Below, in pieces: positions 18,028 through 25,623 of a DNA stretch of 64,000 nucleotides. The translations under genes were made by a program, and so were the position numbers. The DNA is from Brevibacillus agri. Lineage in GTDB: Bacteria; Bacillota; Bacilli; Brevibacillales; Brevibacillaceae. The notes beneath the pieces were generated by a model. The model was not told where the DNA came from. It did no database searches and worked only from the letters and a program-made list of their open reading frames with translations. How positions within the stretch are numbered: the first letter of the stretch is position 1; each line of letters starts with the position of its first letter. The stretch is taken from positions 2,534,001 to 2,598,000 of the forward strand of contig NZ_CP026363.1 of the NCBI RefSeq assembly GCF_004117055.1. The letters are read 5' to 3'.

Positions 18028-18456
18028 GTGAGCGACATGTCCCGCGCCAGTAAAATTGAGGAACTGGATCGAGCATTTGTCGAGATGGCTCGCTTCTTCA
18101 TCAGCCACTGGCTGGAAGAGGAAGAGCTGATTAGTCCCAAGCAATTTATTTTGCTGCGAGTGCTTCATCAAAAAGGAAGAAGCACAGTTTCCGAACTGGC
18201 GACCATTCTGAAGCAATCCAACAGTGCGACTACGATTGCTCTCAATCGGCTGGTGAAAGCCGGTTACATCGACCGGGTCCGCGACGAGCTGGACCGGAGA
18301 GTCGTATGGGTCACGCTGTCGCAAAAGGCAGTCCCTATGCTGGAGGGGCTTTTGTGCCAGAGAAGAGCACTGGTGGGCAAACTGCTGGAAAACCTGAGCG
18401 ACGAAGAATTGGAGCAGTTTACGTACTTCTTGCGGAAAATGAAGCAATGCATGTAG
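18028..18456 (+). CDS. MarR-family transcriptional regulator
   Basis: The 142-residue product starts at GTG 18028 with AGGTGA upstream. A winged helix-turn-helix is clear: LRVLHQKGRSTVSELATILKQ split over the H2-H3 helices, recognition helix SNSATTIALNRLVKAGYIDR, and wing RDELDRRVVWVTLSQKA. Flanking helices would form the dimer. MarR proteins bind inverted or direct repeats near their own promoters and respond to small phenolic or oxidant ligands. The closest downstream gene encodes the secreted repeat protein 75 bp away, so it is a candidate target or co-transcribed gene. Confidence 0.9.
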   Translation: MSDMSRASKIEELDRAFVEMARFFISHWLEEEELISPKQFILLRVLHQKGRSTVSELATILKQSNSATTIALNRLVKAGYIDRVRDELDRRVVWVTLSQKAVPMLEGLLCQRRALVGKLLENLSDEELEQFTYFLRKMKQCM

Positions 18457-18531
18457 CGTTGCCATCAGGGTAGCAGGTGGGGGACATTTCAGCGGACAAT
18501 GTGTGTACTACGCGAATGGGAGTGTACACAT

Positions 18532-19167
18532 ATGAAAAAAAGCAGCACATTGATGATGGGTTCTTTGATTCTCGGAGCGGCGCTGTTTGCACAGTCGGCC
18601 TGTGCAGAAGAAGCTTCCGCTAATGCAACTGAAGCTTCCGCGACAACTCCTGCGCCAGCAGTTGAAACGACGACAACAACAACTCCAACGGCTGCACCCG
18701 TAGCTGAACAGCCACAACCTGGAAACGGCGTTCAAGGAGCTTGGGTCAAGCTTCCTGGGGAAGACGAATACGTTTTCGTGAGCGGCCAATTTGTTCCTGA
18801 CGCATCCTCGACGTCCGGTTGGTCCCTCTTGCCAGCAGAAGACCAGTTTGTCTCCACCAATCGTTTCCAAGTCGTGCAAACGGCAAATGGCGGCTGGATG
18901 GGAATGCCGGCTGAAGATCAATTCATTTCGACAAACCGCTACCAAGTGGTGCAAACGTCCAACGGTGGCTGGATGGCAATGCCAGTAGAAGACGAGTTCG
19001 TTTCCACGAACAACTACCAGGTCGTGCAAGCGCCAAACAGCGGTTGGACCGCATTGCCAAAAGAAGATGAGAGCATCGTCATCGGACGCAACTCTACGCA
19101 AGATGTGACCAACAGAACCGGCTGGTCCTTGATGGTTCCAGATGTTTCGGCTGACAAAGACAAGTAA
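18532..19167 (+). CDS. Secreted protein with five tandem 25-26-residue GW...ED repeats
   Basis: The 211-residue product has a signal peptide (MKKSSTLMMGSLILGAALFA, cleavage probably after SACA at residue 25), a T/P/A-rich linker (26-65), then five tandem repeats of 25-26 residues. Each starts with a (G/A)W followed by a hydrophobic residue and P, then E-D and a VSTN-type turn, then YQVVQ; three central copies are nearly identical and the first and last diverge. The chain ends shortly after a final GW. I do not recognise the family. The repeats look beta-rich and acidic. It follows the MarR gene and has its own terminator. Confidence 0.82.
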   Translation: MKKSSTLMMGSLILGAALFAQSACAEEASANATEASATTPAPAVETTTTTTPTAAPVAEQPQPGNGVQGAWVKLPGEDEYVFVSGQFVPDASSTSGWSLLPAEDQFVSTNRFQVVQTANGGWMGMPAEDQFISTNRYQVVQTSNGGWMAMPVEDEFVSTNNYQVVQAPNSGWTALPKEDESIVIGRNSTQDVTNRTGWSLMVPDVSADKDK

Positions 19168-19181
19168 GAATAAAGGTGGAA

Positions 19182-19219
19182 GACGCTTTGCCGCAACGGG
19201 CAAGGCGTTTTTTTTTTCG
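19182..19219 (+). terminator. Rho-independent terminator after the repeat protein
   Basis: ACGCTTTGCC (19183-19192) pairs with GGCAAGGCGT, followed by nine T. Confidence 0.87.
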
Positions 19220-19325
19220 TCTGTTCGCGAAAGCGGCTTCTTCTTTTCTGCGATGGCTAAATGGCTAAATCGGGAGCGCCTGACGCACACTATACCGAAA
19301 ATCAGCTAGAAGGAGGAAGAAAGCG

Positions 19326-19493
19326 ATGGCAGAACGTGAAAACCGCCCCACGCAGCAACTGAGTGAGACGGGGCAGATGGAAAGCGCCGTGTATCAGGTA
19401 GAGGAAGAAGCAGGAGGACTCGCGGCTACACAGGAACAGGTGAGCGACATGTACAAGATGGGGACGATCGAGGACAGCGAGCAGAGCGAATAG
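19326..19493 (+). CDS. Small DUF4025/YozQ-like protein
   Basis: A 55-residue acidic protein starts at ATG 19326 after AGAAGGAGGAAGAAAGCG, a strong ribosome site. The C-terminal segment EQVSDMYKMGTIEDSE resembles the conserved core of DUF4025 (YozQ) proteins of Bacillus, recalled rather than searched. There is no signal peptide or cysteine. Its own terminator follows 22 bp downstream. Function is unknown in the family. Confidence 0.72.
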   Translation: MAERENRPTQQLSETGQMESAVYQVEEEAGGLAATQEQVSDMYKMGTIEDSEQSE

Positions 19494-19514
19494 CACCGCG
19501 CTGGACCACGGGAG

Positions 19515-19558
19515 CAAGCCAGCTTTTGTCTAGGGGAAAAAGCTGGCTTGTTATTTTG
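19515..19558 (+). terminator. Rho-independent terminator
   Basis: CAAGCCAGCTTTT (from 19515) pairs with AAAAAGCTGGCTTG (to 19550) and is followed by TTATTTT. Confidence 0.85.
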
Positions 19559-19649
19559 TGCTTTTGATAAAATAAATTTTATTGACTTACAGAGATTTAT
19601 CGGCAAGAATACAATTGGAATCAGAAAATTAAAAAAGGGTGTGTCACGC

Positions 19650-20762
19650 ATGAGAGACTCTCGTTTGGAGCAATTGGCCTATAACCTGGTGAACTATTCC
19701 GTCCGCGTACAGCCAGGGGAAAACATCCTGATTAACGCCAAAGGGAAGACGCCTGAACTGGTATCTGCCCTCGTCCGTGAGATTTACAAGGCGGGAGGCA
19801 GCCCGTTCGTCCAGCAGATTGATCCGGCGATCAGCCGTGAAATCGCGATGAACTGCAACGAGGAGCAACTGAAGGTCATGGCGGAAAGCGAAGTGGCCCT
19901 CATGGAAAAAATGCAAGGCTATATCGGCATCCGCGCAGCCGACAACATCAATGAGATGGCAGATGTTCCCGGAGACAAGCTCGGTCTGTACTCCCGTTTG
20001 TACGAGCTGCCAGTCATGAACGTCCGCGTGCCCAAAACAAAATGGGTGGTGCTTCGCTACCCGAACCCGTCCATGGCTCAATTGGCGAACATGTCGACGG
20101 CGGCGTTTGAAGACTTTTACTTCCAGGTGTGCAATCTGGATTACGGAAAAATGGACAAGGCGATGGACAGCCTGGTCGACCTGATGAACCGCACCGACGA
20201 AGTCCGTCTGGTCGGGCCGGATACAGACCTGACTTTCTCGATCAAGGACATCCCGGCGGTCAAATGTGCGGGTCTGCGCAACATCCCGGACGGCGAAGTG
20301 TACACCGCTCCGGTGAAAAACTCTGTCAACGGCACAATTACACACAATGCGCCTACGCCGTACCACGGCTTTACGTTTGAAAACGTTCGCCTGACTTTCA
20401 AGGACGGCAAAATCGTCGAGGCGACCGCAAACGATAGCAAGCGGCTGAACGAAATTCTCGACACGGACGAGGGCGCGCGCTACATCGGCGAGTTTGCGAT
20501 CGGGGTCAATCCGTTCATCCGCAACCCGATGAAAGACATTTTGTTCGACGAAAAAATCGACGGCAGCTTCCACTTCACGCCTGGTCAATGTTACGATGAG
20601 GCGTACAACGGAAACAAGTCGTCGGTTCACTGGGACATGGTTTCCATCCAGCGTCCGGAGTGGGGCGGGGGAGAAATCTGGTTTGATGGCGTCCTGATCC
20701 GCAAAGACGGCCGCTTTGTCATTCCCGAGTTGGAGTGCCTCAATCCGGAAAACTTGAAGTAG
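19650..20762 (+). CDS. Aminopeptidase, M29 (AmpS/AmpT) family
   Basis: The 370-residue product starts at ATG 19650 after AAGGGTG, giving a length typical of M29 enzymes; the frame extends further upstream without a ribosome site. Metal-binding elements are visible in order: DGEVYTAP, GEFAIGVNP, a DGSFHFTPGQ histidine and SSVHWDMV, corresponding to the Glu, Glu, His and His-x-Asp ligands of the dinuclear cocatalytic site of AmpS/AmpT. It should remove N-terminal residues from peptides in the cytoplasm. It stands alone between a terminator and a convergent small gene. Confidence 0.92.
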   Translation: MRDSRLEQLAYNLVNYSVRVQPGENILINAKGKTPELVSALVREIYKAGGSPFVQQIDPAISREIAMNCNEEQLKVMAESEVALMEKMQGYIGIRAADNINEMADVPGDKLGLYSRLYELPVMNVRVPKTKWVVLRYPNPSMAQLANMSTAAFEDFYFQVCNLDYGKMDKAMDSLVDLMNRTDEVRLVGPDTDLTFSIKDIPAVKCAGLRNIPDGEVYTAPVKNSVNGTITHNAPTPYHGFTFENVRLTFKDGKIVEATANDSKRLNEILDTDEGARYIGEFAIGVNPFIRNPMKDILFDEKIDGSFHFTPGQCYDEAYNGNKSSVHWDMVSIQRPEWGGGEIWFDGVLIRKDGRFVIPELECLNPENLK

Positions 20763-20778
20763 AACCCCGGCAGCCCGA

Positions 20779-21099
20779 TTATTTATCGTACTGAGACAGT
20801 CTCTCCTGTGCCAGCTCAACATCCATTTCGATCTGGAAAAGCATGTGCAAATTGCTGGAGGACATGATGGAGCGACGAGCGGAATGATAGAGGATCGGCT
20901 TGTCCGTTTTGATGAGCGTCAGGATTTCGACCACCGGCGGGATGACCTGCTTGATTCTGAGCAAGCTTTGCAGGTAGCGGAGAAATGTCTGAACGCTGGC
21001 GGCATCGTCCTGATTGGGCAAGGTCTTCATCAGGCTGAGGAAGTCACGCACGATGATGCGCTTTGCTTCCAGAGGCTCTACGATATTTGTACGGTTCAC
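20779..21099 (-). CDS. Hypothetical protein, 106 residues
   Basis: The product starts at GTG 21099 with GAGGTGGAG five bases upstream, good initiation evidence. It is predicted all-helical with hydrophobic periodicity (FLRYLQSLLRIKQVIPPVVEI) and no membrane span, cysteine pair or catalytic motif. It converges with the M29 gene, whose stop is 16 bp away, with no terminator between. I do not recognise a family. Confidence 0.6.
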   Translation of the reverse strand: MNRTNIVEPLEAKRIIVRDFLSLMKTLPNQDDAASVQTFLRYLQSLLRIKQVIPPVVEILTLIKTDKPILYHSARRSIMSSSNLHMLFQIEMDVELAQERLSQYDK

Positions 21100-21183
21100 G
21101 CTGGCTCCACCTCACGGGACTTATAGTAACGTATTCCTTGTTCTTTTCCTCCATTCGTCCCATCGTAAACCTGTAAACAGGAA

Positions 21184-21218
21184 AAAAGTCTGTGGCTTGT
21201 GCCATAGACTTTTTTTAT
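21184..21218. terminator. Bidirectional terminator
   Basis: AAAAAAGTCTGTGGC pairs with GCCATAGACTTTTTTT around a TTGT loop. On the minus strand it ends the polyketide synthase-methyltransferase transcript; the methyltransferase stop lies within its T run. Confidence 0.85.
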
Positions 21219-21739
21219 GACGATTCTTCGCCTTCGTACACGCCTTTTTCTTCCAGCGGAATGCGCACGCGCAGCAGTAGCCAGGCATTCAGGAGCGTAA
21301 AGGCGACAGCGGTATTCACGGCGGAAAACGTCAGCGGGAGAGTGAACAGCTCGATCGCCACGACGACGTAGTTCGGATGGCGAAGCCAGCGGTACGGACC
21401 GCGCCGGAGCGGCGCTTCCCCTGGAATGACCAGAATCCGCGTATTCCAACGCCTGCCCAGGCTCTGGATGCACCAGTAGCGGAGCAGTTGGGCCGCCAAA
21501 AACAGGCCGAAGCTGTACCCCCACCACGGAGGCAGCGCCGAAGCACTGCCTGTCGCGAGCACTTCTACCATCAAGCTGACAAAAAAGCAAACATGCATCA
21601 GCACGATGTATTTGTAATGGCCCGCGCCGATCTCGACGCCTCCCAGGGCGCACACGTAGCGGGCGTTTCGCGCGGCCAGCACCAATTCGCAGAAGCGTTG
21701 CAGGCAGACGGCAGCCATGACTGTGACGAAAAAGAGCAT
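21215..21739 (-). CDS. Isoprenylcysteine carboxyl methyltransferase-family protein, YpbQ/BpsB-like
   Basis: The 174-residue integral membrane protein has about four to five spans and the ICMT/PEMT-like C-terminal signature GPYRWLRHPNYVVVAIEL, which binds S-adenosylmethionine, followed by FTLLNAWLLLRVRIPLEE. It starts only 5 bp after the type III polyketide synthase stop, so the two are cotranscribed and probably coupled. In B. subtilis the equivalent YpbQ (BpsB) methylates the alkylpyrone products of BcsA (BpsA), which supports the same role here. A second ATG-like start was not needed. Confidence 0.88.
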   Translation of the reverse strand: MLFFVTVMAAVCLQRFCELVLAARNARYVCALGGVEIGAGHYKYIVLMHVCFFVSLMVEVLATGSASALPPWWGYSFGLFLAAQLLRYWCIQSLGRRWNTRILVIPGEAPLRRGPYRWLRHPNYVVVAIELFTLPLTFSAVNTAVAFTLLNAWLLLRVRIPLEEKGVYEGEESS

Positions 21740-21744
21740 CGCGC

Positions 21745-22815
21745 CTACCTCGCTTCCAAGAGGAGCAGCTCAGAGCTGAACCCCGGCCCAAGCGCCGCAA
21801 CCAGTCCGCGGTCGCCCGGCTGCCACGCTTGCTCCATGCTTTTTTCCAGCACAAACAGCACCGTCGGCGAAGACATGTTGCCAAAATGGCGCAGCACCTC
21901 TTCGGAGTGGCGCGTCGCCTCGGCATCAATGCCGAGCGAAGACTGGTACGCGTTCAAGACTTTTGCGCCGCCCGGATGAAAAATAAAGTGGCGCAGACGG
22001 TCCACGGTCGTCTGGTGCGACGTCAAAAAGCTTTCCACGTTTTCGCGCATGTATGTCTGAATCAACGTAGGAATGTCGCGGGAAAAAATCACCTTCAACC
22101 CCGGCTCTGTCAGCTCCCAGCCCATCACGTCGAGCGTATCCGGCCACGTCGTGGTGCGGGCATCGCGAAACTGGATCCGGGGCGCGCCTTCCTCTGCCGA
22201 GGCTTGGACATGGTCGCCGCTGACCACGACGGCTGCTGCTCCATCCCCGAACAGACAAGTCGCCACGAGATTGCTTTTGGACAAATCCTGGCGAATAAAG
22301 GTCAGCCCGCACAGCTCTACGCTGATGAGCAGCACCCTGCGCCCGGGGTAGGCTCCGGCGTACTCGCACGAGCGGGACAAGCCCATCGCTCCCCCGGCAC
22401 AGCCCAGTCCCCACAGCGGAATCCGCGTAATATCGGAGCGAAGCCCGAGACTGTTGACCAGGCGGGAATCCATGCTCGGCGTGGCAATCCCTGTGCTGGA
22501 GACGAATACGAGACAATCGATATCGGTTGGCACAAGCCCGGCTTTTTGCAGGCATTTTCGCGCAGCCGCAAGCGACAACGCTTCTGCGTGCTGAATGTAC
22601 AGCCTGTTTTTTTCGGCAAACGGCTGGTCGCTGGAAAACCAGTCCAGCGGCATGCAAAAGTGCCGTTTTTCGATATGGCTGTGGGCAAAAACGTTCAGGA
22701 GCCGATCAATATCGGGAAAAGCATCCTGAAAAAAATGACGGGCGAGCTGCATGGAAGCTTCCGTGGAAACTTCATGCGGCGGTACTGCTGTCGCAACGGA
22801 TTCGATACGGGGCAT
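21745..22815 (-). CDS. bcsA: Type III polyketide synthase (BcsA/BpsA-like)
   Basis: The 356-residue product starts at ATG 22815 (GGGAGTG upstream). The frame remains open to 23661 but that part is antisense to other genes. The catalytic triad is visible: C139 in GLGCAGGAMG, H280 in FIFHPGGAKVL and N313 in GNMSSPT. The fold is thiolase-like, condensing fatty acyl-CoA with malonyl-CoA to give alkylpyrones or related lipids, as known for B. subtilis BpsA. Its methyltransferase partner follows. Products of this family are associated with sporulating or stationary cells; expression timing here is inferred. Confidence 0.93.
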   Translation of the reverse strand: MPRIESVATAVPPHEVSTEASMQLARHFFQDAFPDIDRLLNVFAHSHIEKRHFCMPLDWFSSDQPFAEKNRLYIQHAEALSLAAARKCLQKAGLVPTDIDCLVFVSSTGIATPSMDSRLVNSLGLRSDITRIPLWGLGCAGGAMGLSRSCEYAGAYPGRRVLLISVELCGLTFIRQDLSKSNLVATCLFGDGAAAVVVSGDHVQASAEEGAPRIQFRDARTTTWPDTLDVMGWELTEPGLKVIFSRDIPTLIQTYMRENVESFLTSHQTTVDRLRHFIFHPGGAKVLNAYQSSLGIDAEATRHSEEVLRHFGNMSSPTVLFVLEKSMEQAWQPGDRGLVAALGPGFSSELLLLEAR

Positions 22816-22872
22816 ACACTTTTTCACTCCCGTTGTTTCATAATGTACAACTATGTTTCCCCTTCCAATTGA

Positions 22873-23235
22873 TTCCAATTCATCGCATCCGCCCATCTGC
22901 TGGTGTTTACGTTTGCACTGCCGCAATTTAGCGATACACAGGAGCGGATTGCCGTCGTGCTCGCCTCTGTGGAGGGCGGCTGCGAAATGACGTTTTCCCA
23001 GGAGATCGTCGTACCGCATGAAAACGGCTGGACAACAGAAGCCGTTGAAAAGGCCGAGCGGGAGTACTACGAAGGCTTGGAGCATGGCGGGAGCCGCATG
23101 CTTGCCGGATTGCAGCAATCGGCGAATATCCTTCGCAGCGTAGCCGTTTATCTCGAAAAAAAGAAAAAGCCTGTATGCGAAACGTTGGCAACCCCACCGT
23201 TTGGCAGACAGGCTGGAATGGACACAGTGCTCTAG
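22873..23235 (+). pseudogene. 5'-truncated remnant of an AHSA1/SRPBCC-domain protein
   Basis: An open frame begins after a stop at 22870-22872 with no plausible start; the reading frame then encodes HLLVFTFALPQFSDTQ, RIAVVLASVEGGCEMTFSQE, a W residue, EKAEREYYEGLEHGG and a final helix. This matches the C-terminal half of AHSA1-type SRPBCC domains (strands ending in the GCE(L/M)T strand, then the W and the long terminal helix). The N-terminal half is missing: upstream DNA is the polyketide synthase promoter. A GTG at 22903 lacks a ribosome site. The 3' end is overrun by the MFS terminator. I judge it a decayed fragment left by a deletion. Confidence 0.62.
23157..23212 (-). terminator. Rho-independent terminator of the MFS gene
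   Basis: On the minus strand AGCCTGT (23212-23206) pairs with ACAGGCT (23175-23169), with inner TGC/GCA and AACG/CGTT pairs, followed by a T-rich run to 23157. It lies within the tail of the AHSA1 remnant. Confidence 0.85.
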
Positions 23236-24467
23236 CTCGAAAGCGACTGGACACTTTCGGCAGGCTCCGCCTGCGTCGTTTTTTTGACAAAGCGGTATTG
23301 GAACAGGCCGCCGACGAGCAGCAGCAGGCTGAGGATGGAGAACCAGAGAGCGCCCCCGATCCCTTTGAACGCGACGGCGCCGACACTCGGGCCGATCGTG
23401 CCCGTGATGCCCCAGTTCGCGCCGAAGATCGCAAAATAACGTCCGCGATATTCTTCCGGGGCCATGACGGAGATCGCTTTTTGAATTTGCGGCCCGTAGA
23501 GCATCTCGCCGATCGTAAACAGGACTTCGGCGAGCACGAGAATGAGAAAGCCAGGCGCCCAGCCGTAGCCGAAACCGACACAGGCGAGAAACAGGTAGGC
23601 GGTGAGAATGACCCAATGAGCAGGAAAGCGCTCGGCGTACTTGGCAATCGCAATCTGGCAACAGACGACCAAGACGCCGTTGATCGTCATCAAAGTAGCG
23701 AAGACGCTGAGAAAGTCGGTGTACTGGGTGCGCAAATGCTGCGGCAAAATGATCTCTACTTGCGAGTACAAAAGCGACACAGGCACCGCGGCAAGCGTCA
23801 TCCAGATCAGCGTAGGATGCTCGGCCAGCTTCAGCCGGGGAGCCTGGTCCGTCTTGGCAGAACGGCTGGCCTGTGCCCGGATGTGGTCGGGCAGCGTCTC
23901 CGGGACCTTCCAGAAGAGGAGCAGCGCGTAGACGAACAGCATACAGGAGCAGATGCCAAACGCAATCGCCGGGTTGACTTTATAGATGGCGACACCGATC
24001 AGCGGGCCAGCGGCGGCCCCGAGATTCAGCGCGGTGTGCAGAAGCGCGAATACTTCGCTGCGTTTTTCCTCCGGCACGACATCGGTAATTTGGGCGCTTG
24101 CGGCTGGCCAGAACAACGAGGCTCCGATCCCGTTCAAGACGGTAAGCGCGGCAAAGGCAAAAATAGATTCCGCCCAAATATAACCGGCCATGGAGATCGC
24201 TTCAATGGACAGTGCGGCGATCATCAGCGGCTTTCGGCCATAGCGGTCGGAGAGGCTCCCGGCAAAATAGCCGGAGATGATGCTCGTCAGCGGTTGCAGG
24301 CTGGTGACCATCGCCGCCACGAGCAGATTTCCGTCCATCCTGTCGTACAGATAGAAGGCGAGGAACGGCCGAAGCATGAAGCCTGCAAAAGTTGTAAGGA
24401 CCGTCCCGATGACGCGAATCCAGATCGTCGTGTCGTAGCGGGCGATCATTTGTTGAAGCCAGACCAT
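23232..24467 (-). CDS. Major facilitator superfamily transporter, drug-exporter type
   Basis: The 411-residue product starts at ATG 24467 with AGGGAGGAATT upstream. About twelve spans are visible, with the loop 2-3 motif A as GSLSDRYGRKPLM and a drug-resistance-type motif C-like segment in span 5 (LNLGAAAGPLIGV). This is the DHA1-like architecture of proton-coupled exporters (similar to Bacillus YttB/YfmO class). The substrate is not determined. It is transcribed away from the GGDEF gene and shares a 297-bp divergent intergenic region. Confidence 0.9.
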   Translation of the reverse strand: MVWLQQMIARYDTTIWIRVIGTVLTTFAGFMLRPFLAFYLYDRMDGNLLVAAMVTSLQPLTSIISGYFAGSLSDRYGRKPLMIAALSIEAISMAGYIWAESIFAFAALTVLNGIGASLFWPAASAQITDVVPEEKRSEVFALLHTALNLGAAAGPLIGVAIYKVNPAIAFGICSCMLFVYALLLFWKVPETLPDHIRAQASRSAKTDQAPRLKLAEHPTLIWMTLAAVPVSLLYSQVEIILPQHLRTQYTDFLSVFATLMTINGVLVVCCQIAIAKYAERFPAHWVILTAYLFLACVGFGYGWAPGFLILVLAEVLFTIGEMLYGPQIQKAISVMAPEEYRGRYFAIFGANWGITGTIGPSVGAVAFKGIGGALWFSILSLLLLVGGLFQYRFVKKTTQAEPAESVQSLSS

Positions 24468-24576
24468 TCGGTTAATTCCTCCCTATCGATCAATCATATT
24501 TTGAAAGTATAGCTTACCCATTATACGAAAAAAAAAGAGGGTTGGGATAAGTGGGAAAATTCGATAAAAGTAGAGA

Positions 24577-24705
24577 AAGCAAGTTATTCTGTTCGCCCAT
24601 CAGGGCATTCAACAGAATAGTGCTTGAACCGTGGCGGAAAGGAAGGTAAAATATTCCTGTAAGCACGAAGTAAGACCTAGTTTTAAAGAAAACGTTTAGG
24701 TCTTA
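24577..24705 (+). other. Two hairpins in the leader upstream of the diguanylate cyclase
   Basis: Hairpin 1: AAGCAAGTTATTCTGTT (24577-24593) is complementary to AACAGAATAGTGCTT (24611-24625) apart from a small bulge. Hairpin 2: a perfect 9-bp inverted repeat TAAGACCTA (24671-24679) and TAGGTCTTA (24697-24705). Neither has a following T run. I see no known riboswitch consensus, including the c-di-GMP GEMM motif. Confidence 0.4.
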
Positions 24706-24764
24706 TGTAACGGAAAAGTACTTATGGTGCTGCTACAATGGATGGGCCGGAGGTGGAGAGTACC

Positions 24765-25409
24765 TTGGACTCACGCTGGATTGGCATGGGTGTGTCCTGT
24801 TTTATTATATGGATTTGGCTTATCGTATGCGGGCTGCCTGATGAGCAGTCGGCGATGCGGTTTGTCGTGCTGATGGCCATCATCCAGATGGCAGCCGGAT
24901 ACAGCCTGGGGATATACGTGAATCGTCTGCGACAAATGGCCTATCACGACTCATTGACGGGGGTATTGGTCAATCGCCGGTTTCTGGACAGGCTGATTCG
25001 CGAGATCAGGCAGGCGAAAAATCAGCACTATCCGATCACGCTTTTATTTATCGACCTGGATAATTTCAAAAAATTCAATGATTGCCATGGACATATGGAA
25101 GGGGATCGGCTGCTCTGCCAATTCGCTTCCATTTTGCAAGCCAATGTGCGCAACCAGGATACGGTCGGCCGATGGGGCGGCGAAGAATTTGTCGTGCTGC
25201 TGAAGCATGCGGATACGAATGAGGCGCTCGCAATCGGGAAGCGGATCCAGGAGCAGGTTCGCGAGACGCTGTCCGGCGTGACGGTCAGCATCGGCGTCGC
25301 CTCCTATCCGATGCATGCGGCTACGGCAGAGGAGCTGACGCACAAGGCGGATATGCTCATGTACGAAGCGAAGAAAAAGAAAGATTGCATGGTAGTCGCT
25401 ACGCGATAA
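24765..25409 (+). CDS. Membrane-anchored diguanylate cyclase (GGDEF)
   Basis: I chose TTG 24765, because GGAGGTGGAG sits just upstream, giving 214 residues; ATG 24738 in frame has no ribosome site. Two membrane helices fill about residues 5-50. The GGDEF domain follows: YHDSLTGVLVNRRFLDRL, LLFIDLDNFKKFND and the active site WGGEEF (GGEEF 138-142). An inhibitory-site RxxD (RNQD) precedes the active site by five residues, so product feedback is likely. It should make c-di-GMP from two GTP. No periplasmic sensor domain is present, as the helices are joined by a short loop. Confidence 0.92.
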   Translation: MDSRWIGMGVSCFIIWIWLIVCGLPDEQSAMRFVVLMAIIQMAAGYSLGIYVNRLRQMAYHDSLTGVLVNRRFLDRLIREIRQAKNQHYPITLLFIDLDNFKKFNDCHGHMEGDRLLCQFASILQANVRNQDTVGRWGGEEFVVLLKHADTNEALAIGKRIQEQVRETLSGVTVSIGVASYPMHAATAEELTHKADMLMYEAKKKKDCMVVATR

Positions 25410-25433
25410 AGAAGAGAATAGATGGCAAGACTA

Positions 25434-25476
25434 ACACCTGTCGCCCGCTCAAGGAGACGGGTGTTTTATTTTTATT
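25434..25476 (+). terminator. Rho-independent terminator after the diguanylate cyclase
   Basis: ACACCTGTC (25434-25442) pairs with GACGGGTGT (25456-25464), followed by TTTATTTTT. Confidence 0.85.
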
Positions 25477-25494
25477 TGCGGATTGTAAAGGAAA

Positions 25495-25522
25495 TTTACA
25501 AAAACTTAATATTTTTTTAAAG
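25495..25522 (+). promoter_or_regulatory. 11-bp-phased TTnAnA repeats upstream of the phosphate transport genes
   Basis: TTTACA (25495), TTAATA (25506) and TTAAAG (25517) are separated by 5 bp each. Bacillus PhoP boxes are TT(A/C/T)ACA-like hexamers with about 5-bp spacing. A TATAAT -10 lies at 25577-25582. Only the first hexamer matches well, so PhoP control is a hypothesis. Confidence 0.3.
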
Positions 25523-25623
25523 AAAAATCTACACACTTGCCCTTGAATTTAAATTTACGTCAACAATATCTTTCGATATAATCGTCTAGGTGTGATTTAT
25601 CCAAAGGAGTGAAGAAGGACCGT

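Noticed and set aside
22816..23661. Open frame continuing 282 codons upstream of the polyketide synthase start on the minus strand
   Set aside because: It is antisense to the AHSA1 remnant and to the MFS terminator, lacks a ribosome site and has no family similarity; ATG 22815 gives the standard 356-residue enzyme.
24541..24760. c-di-GMP (GEMM) riboswitch before the diguanylate cyclase
   Set aside because: The conserved GEMM core elements are absent; only simple inverted repeats are seen.
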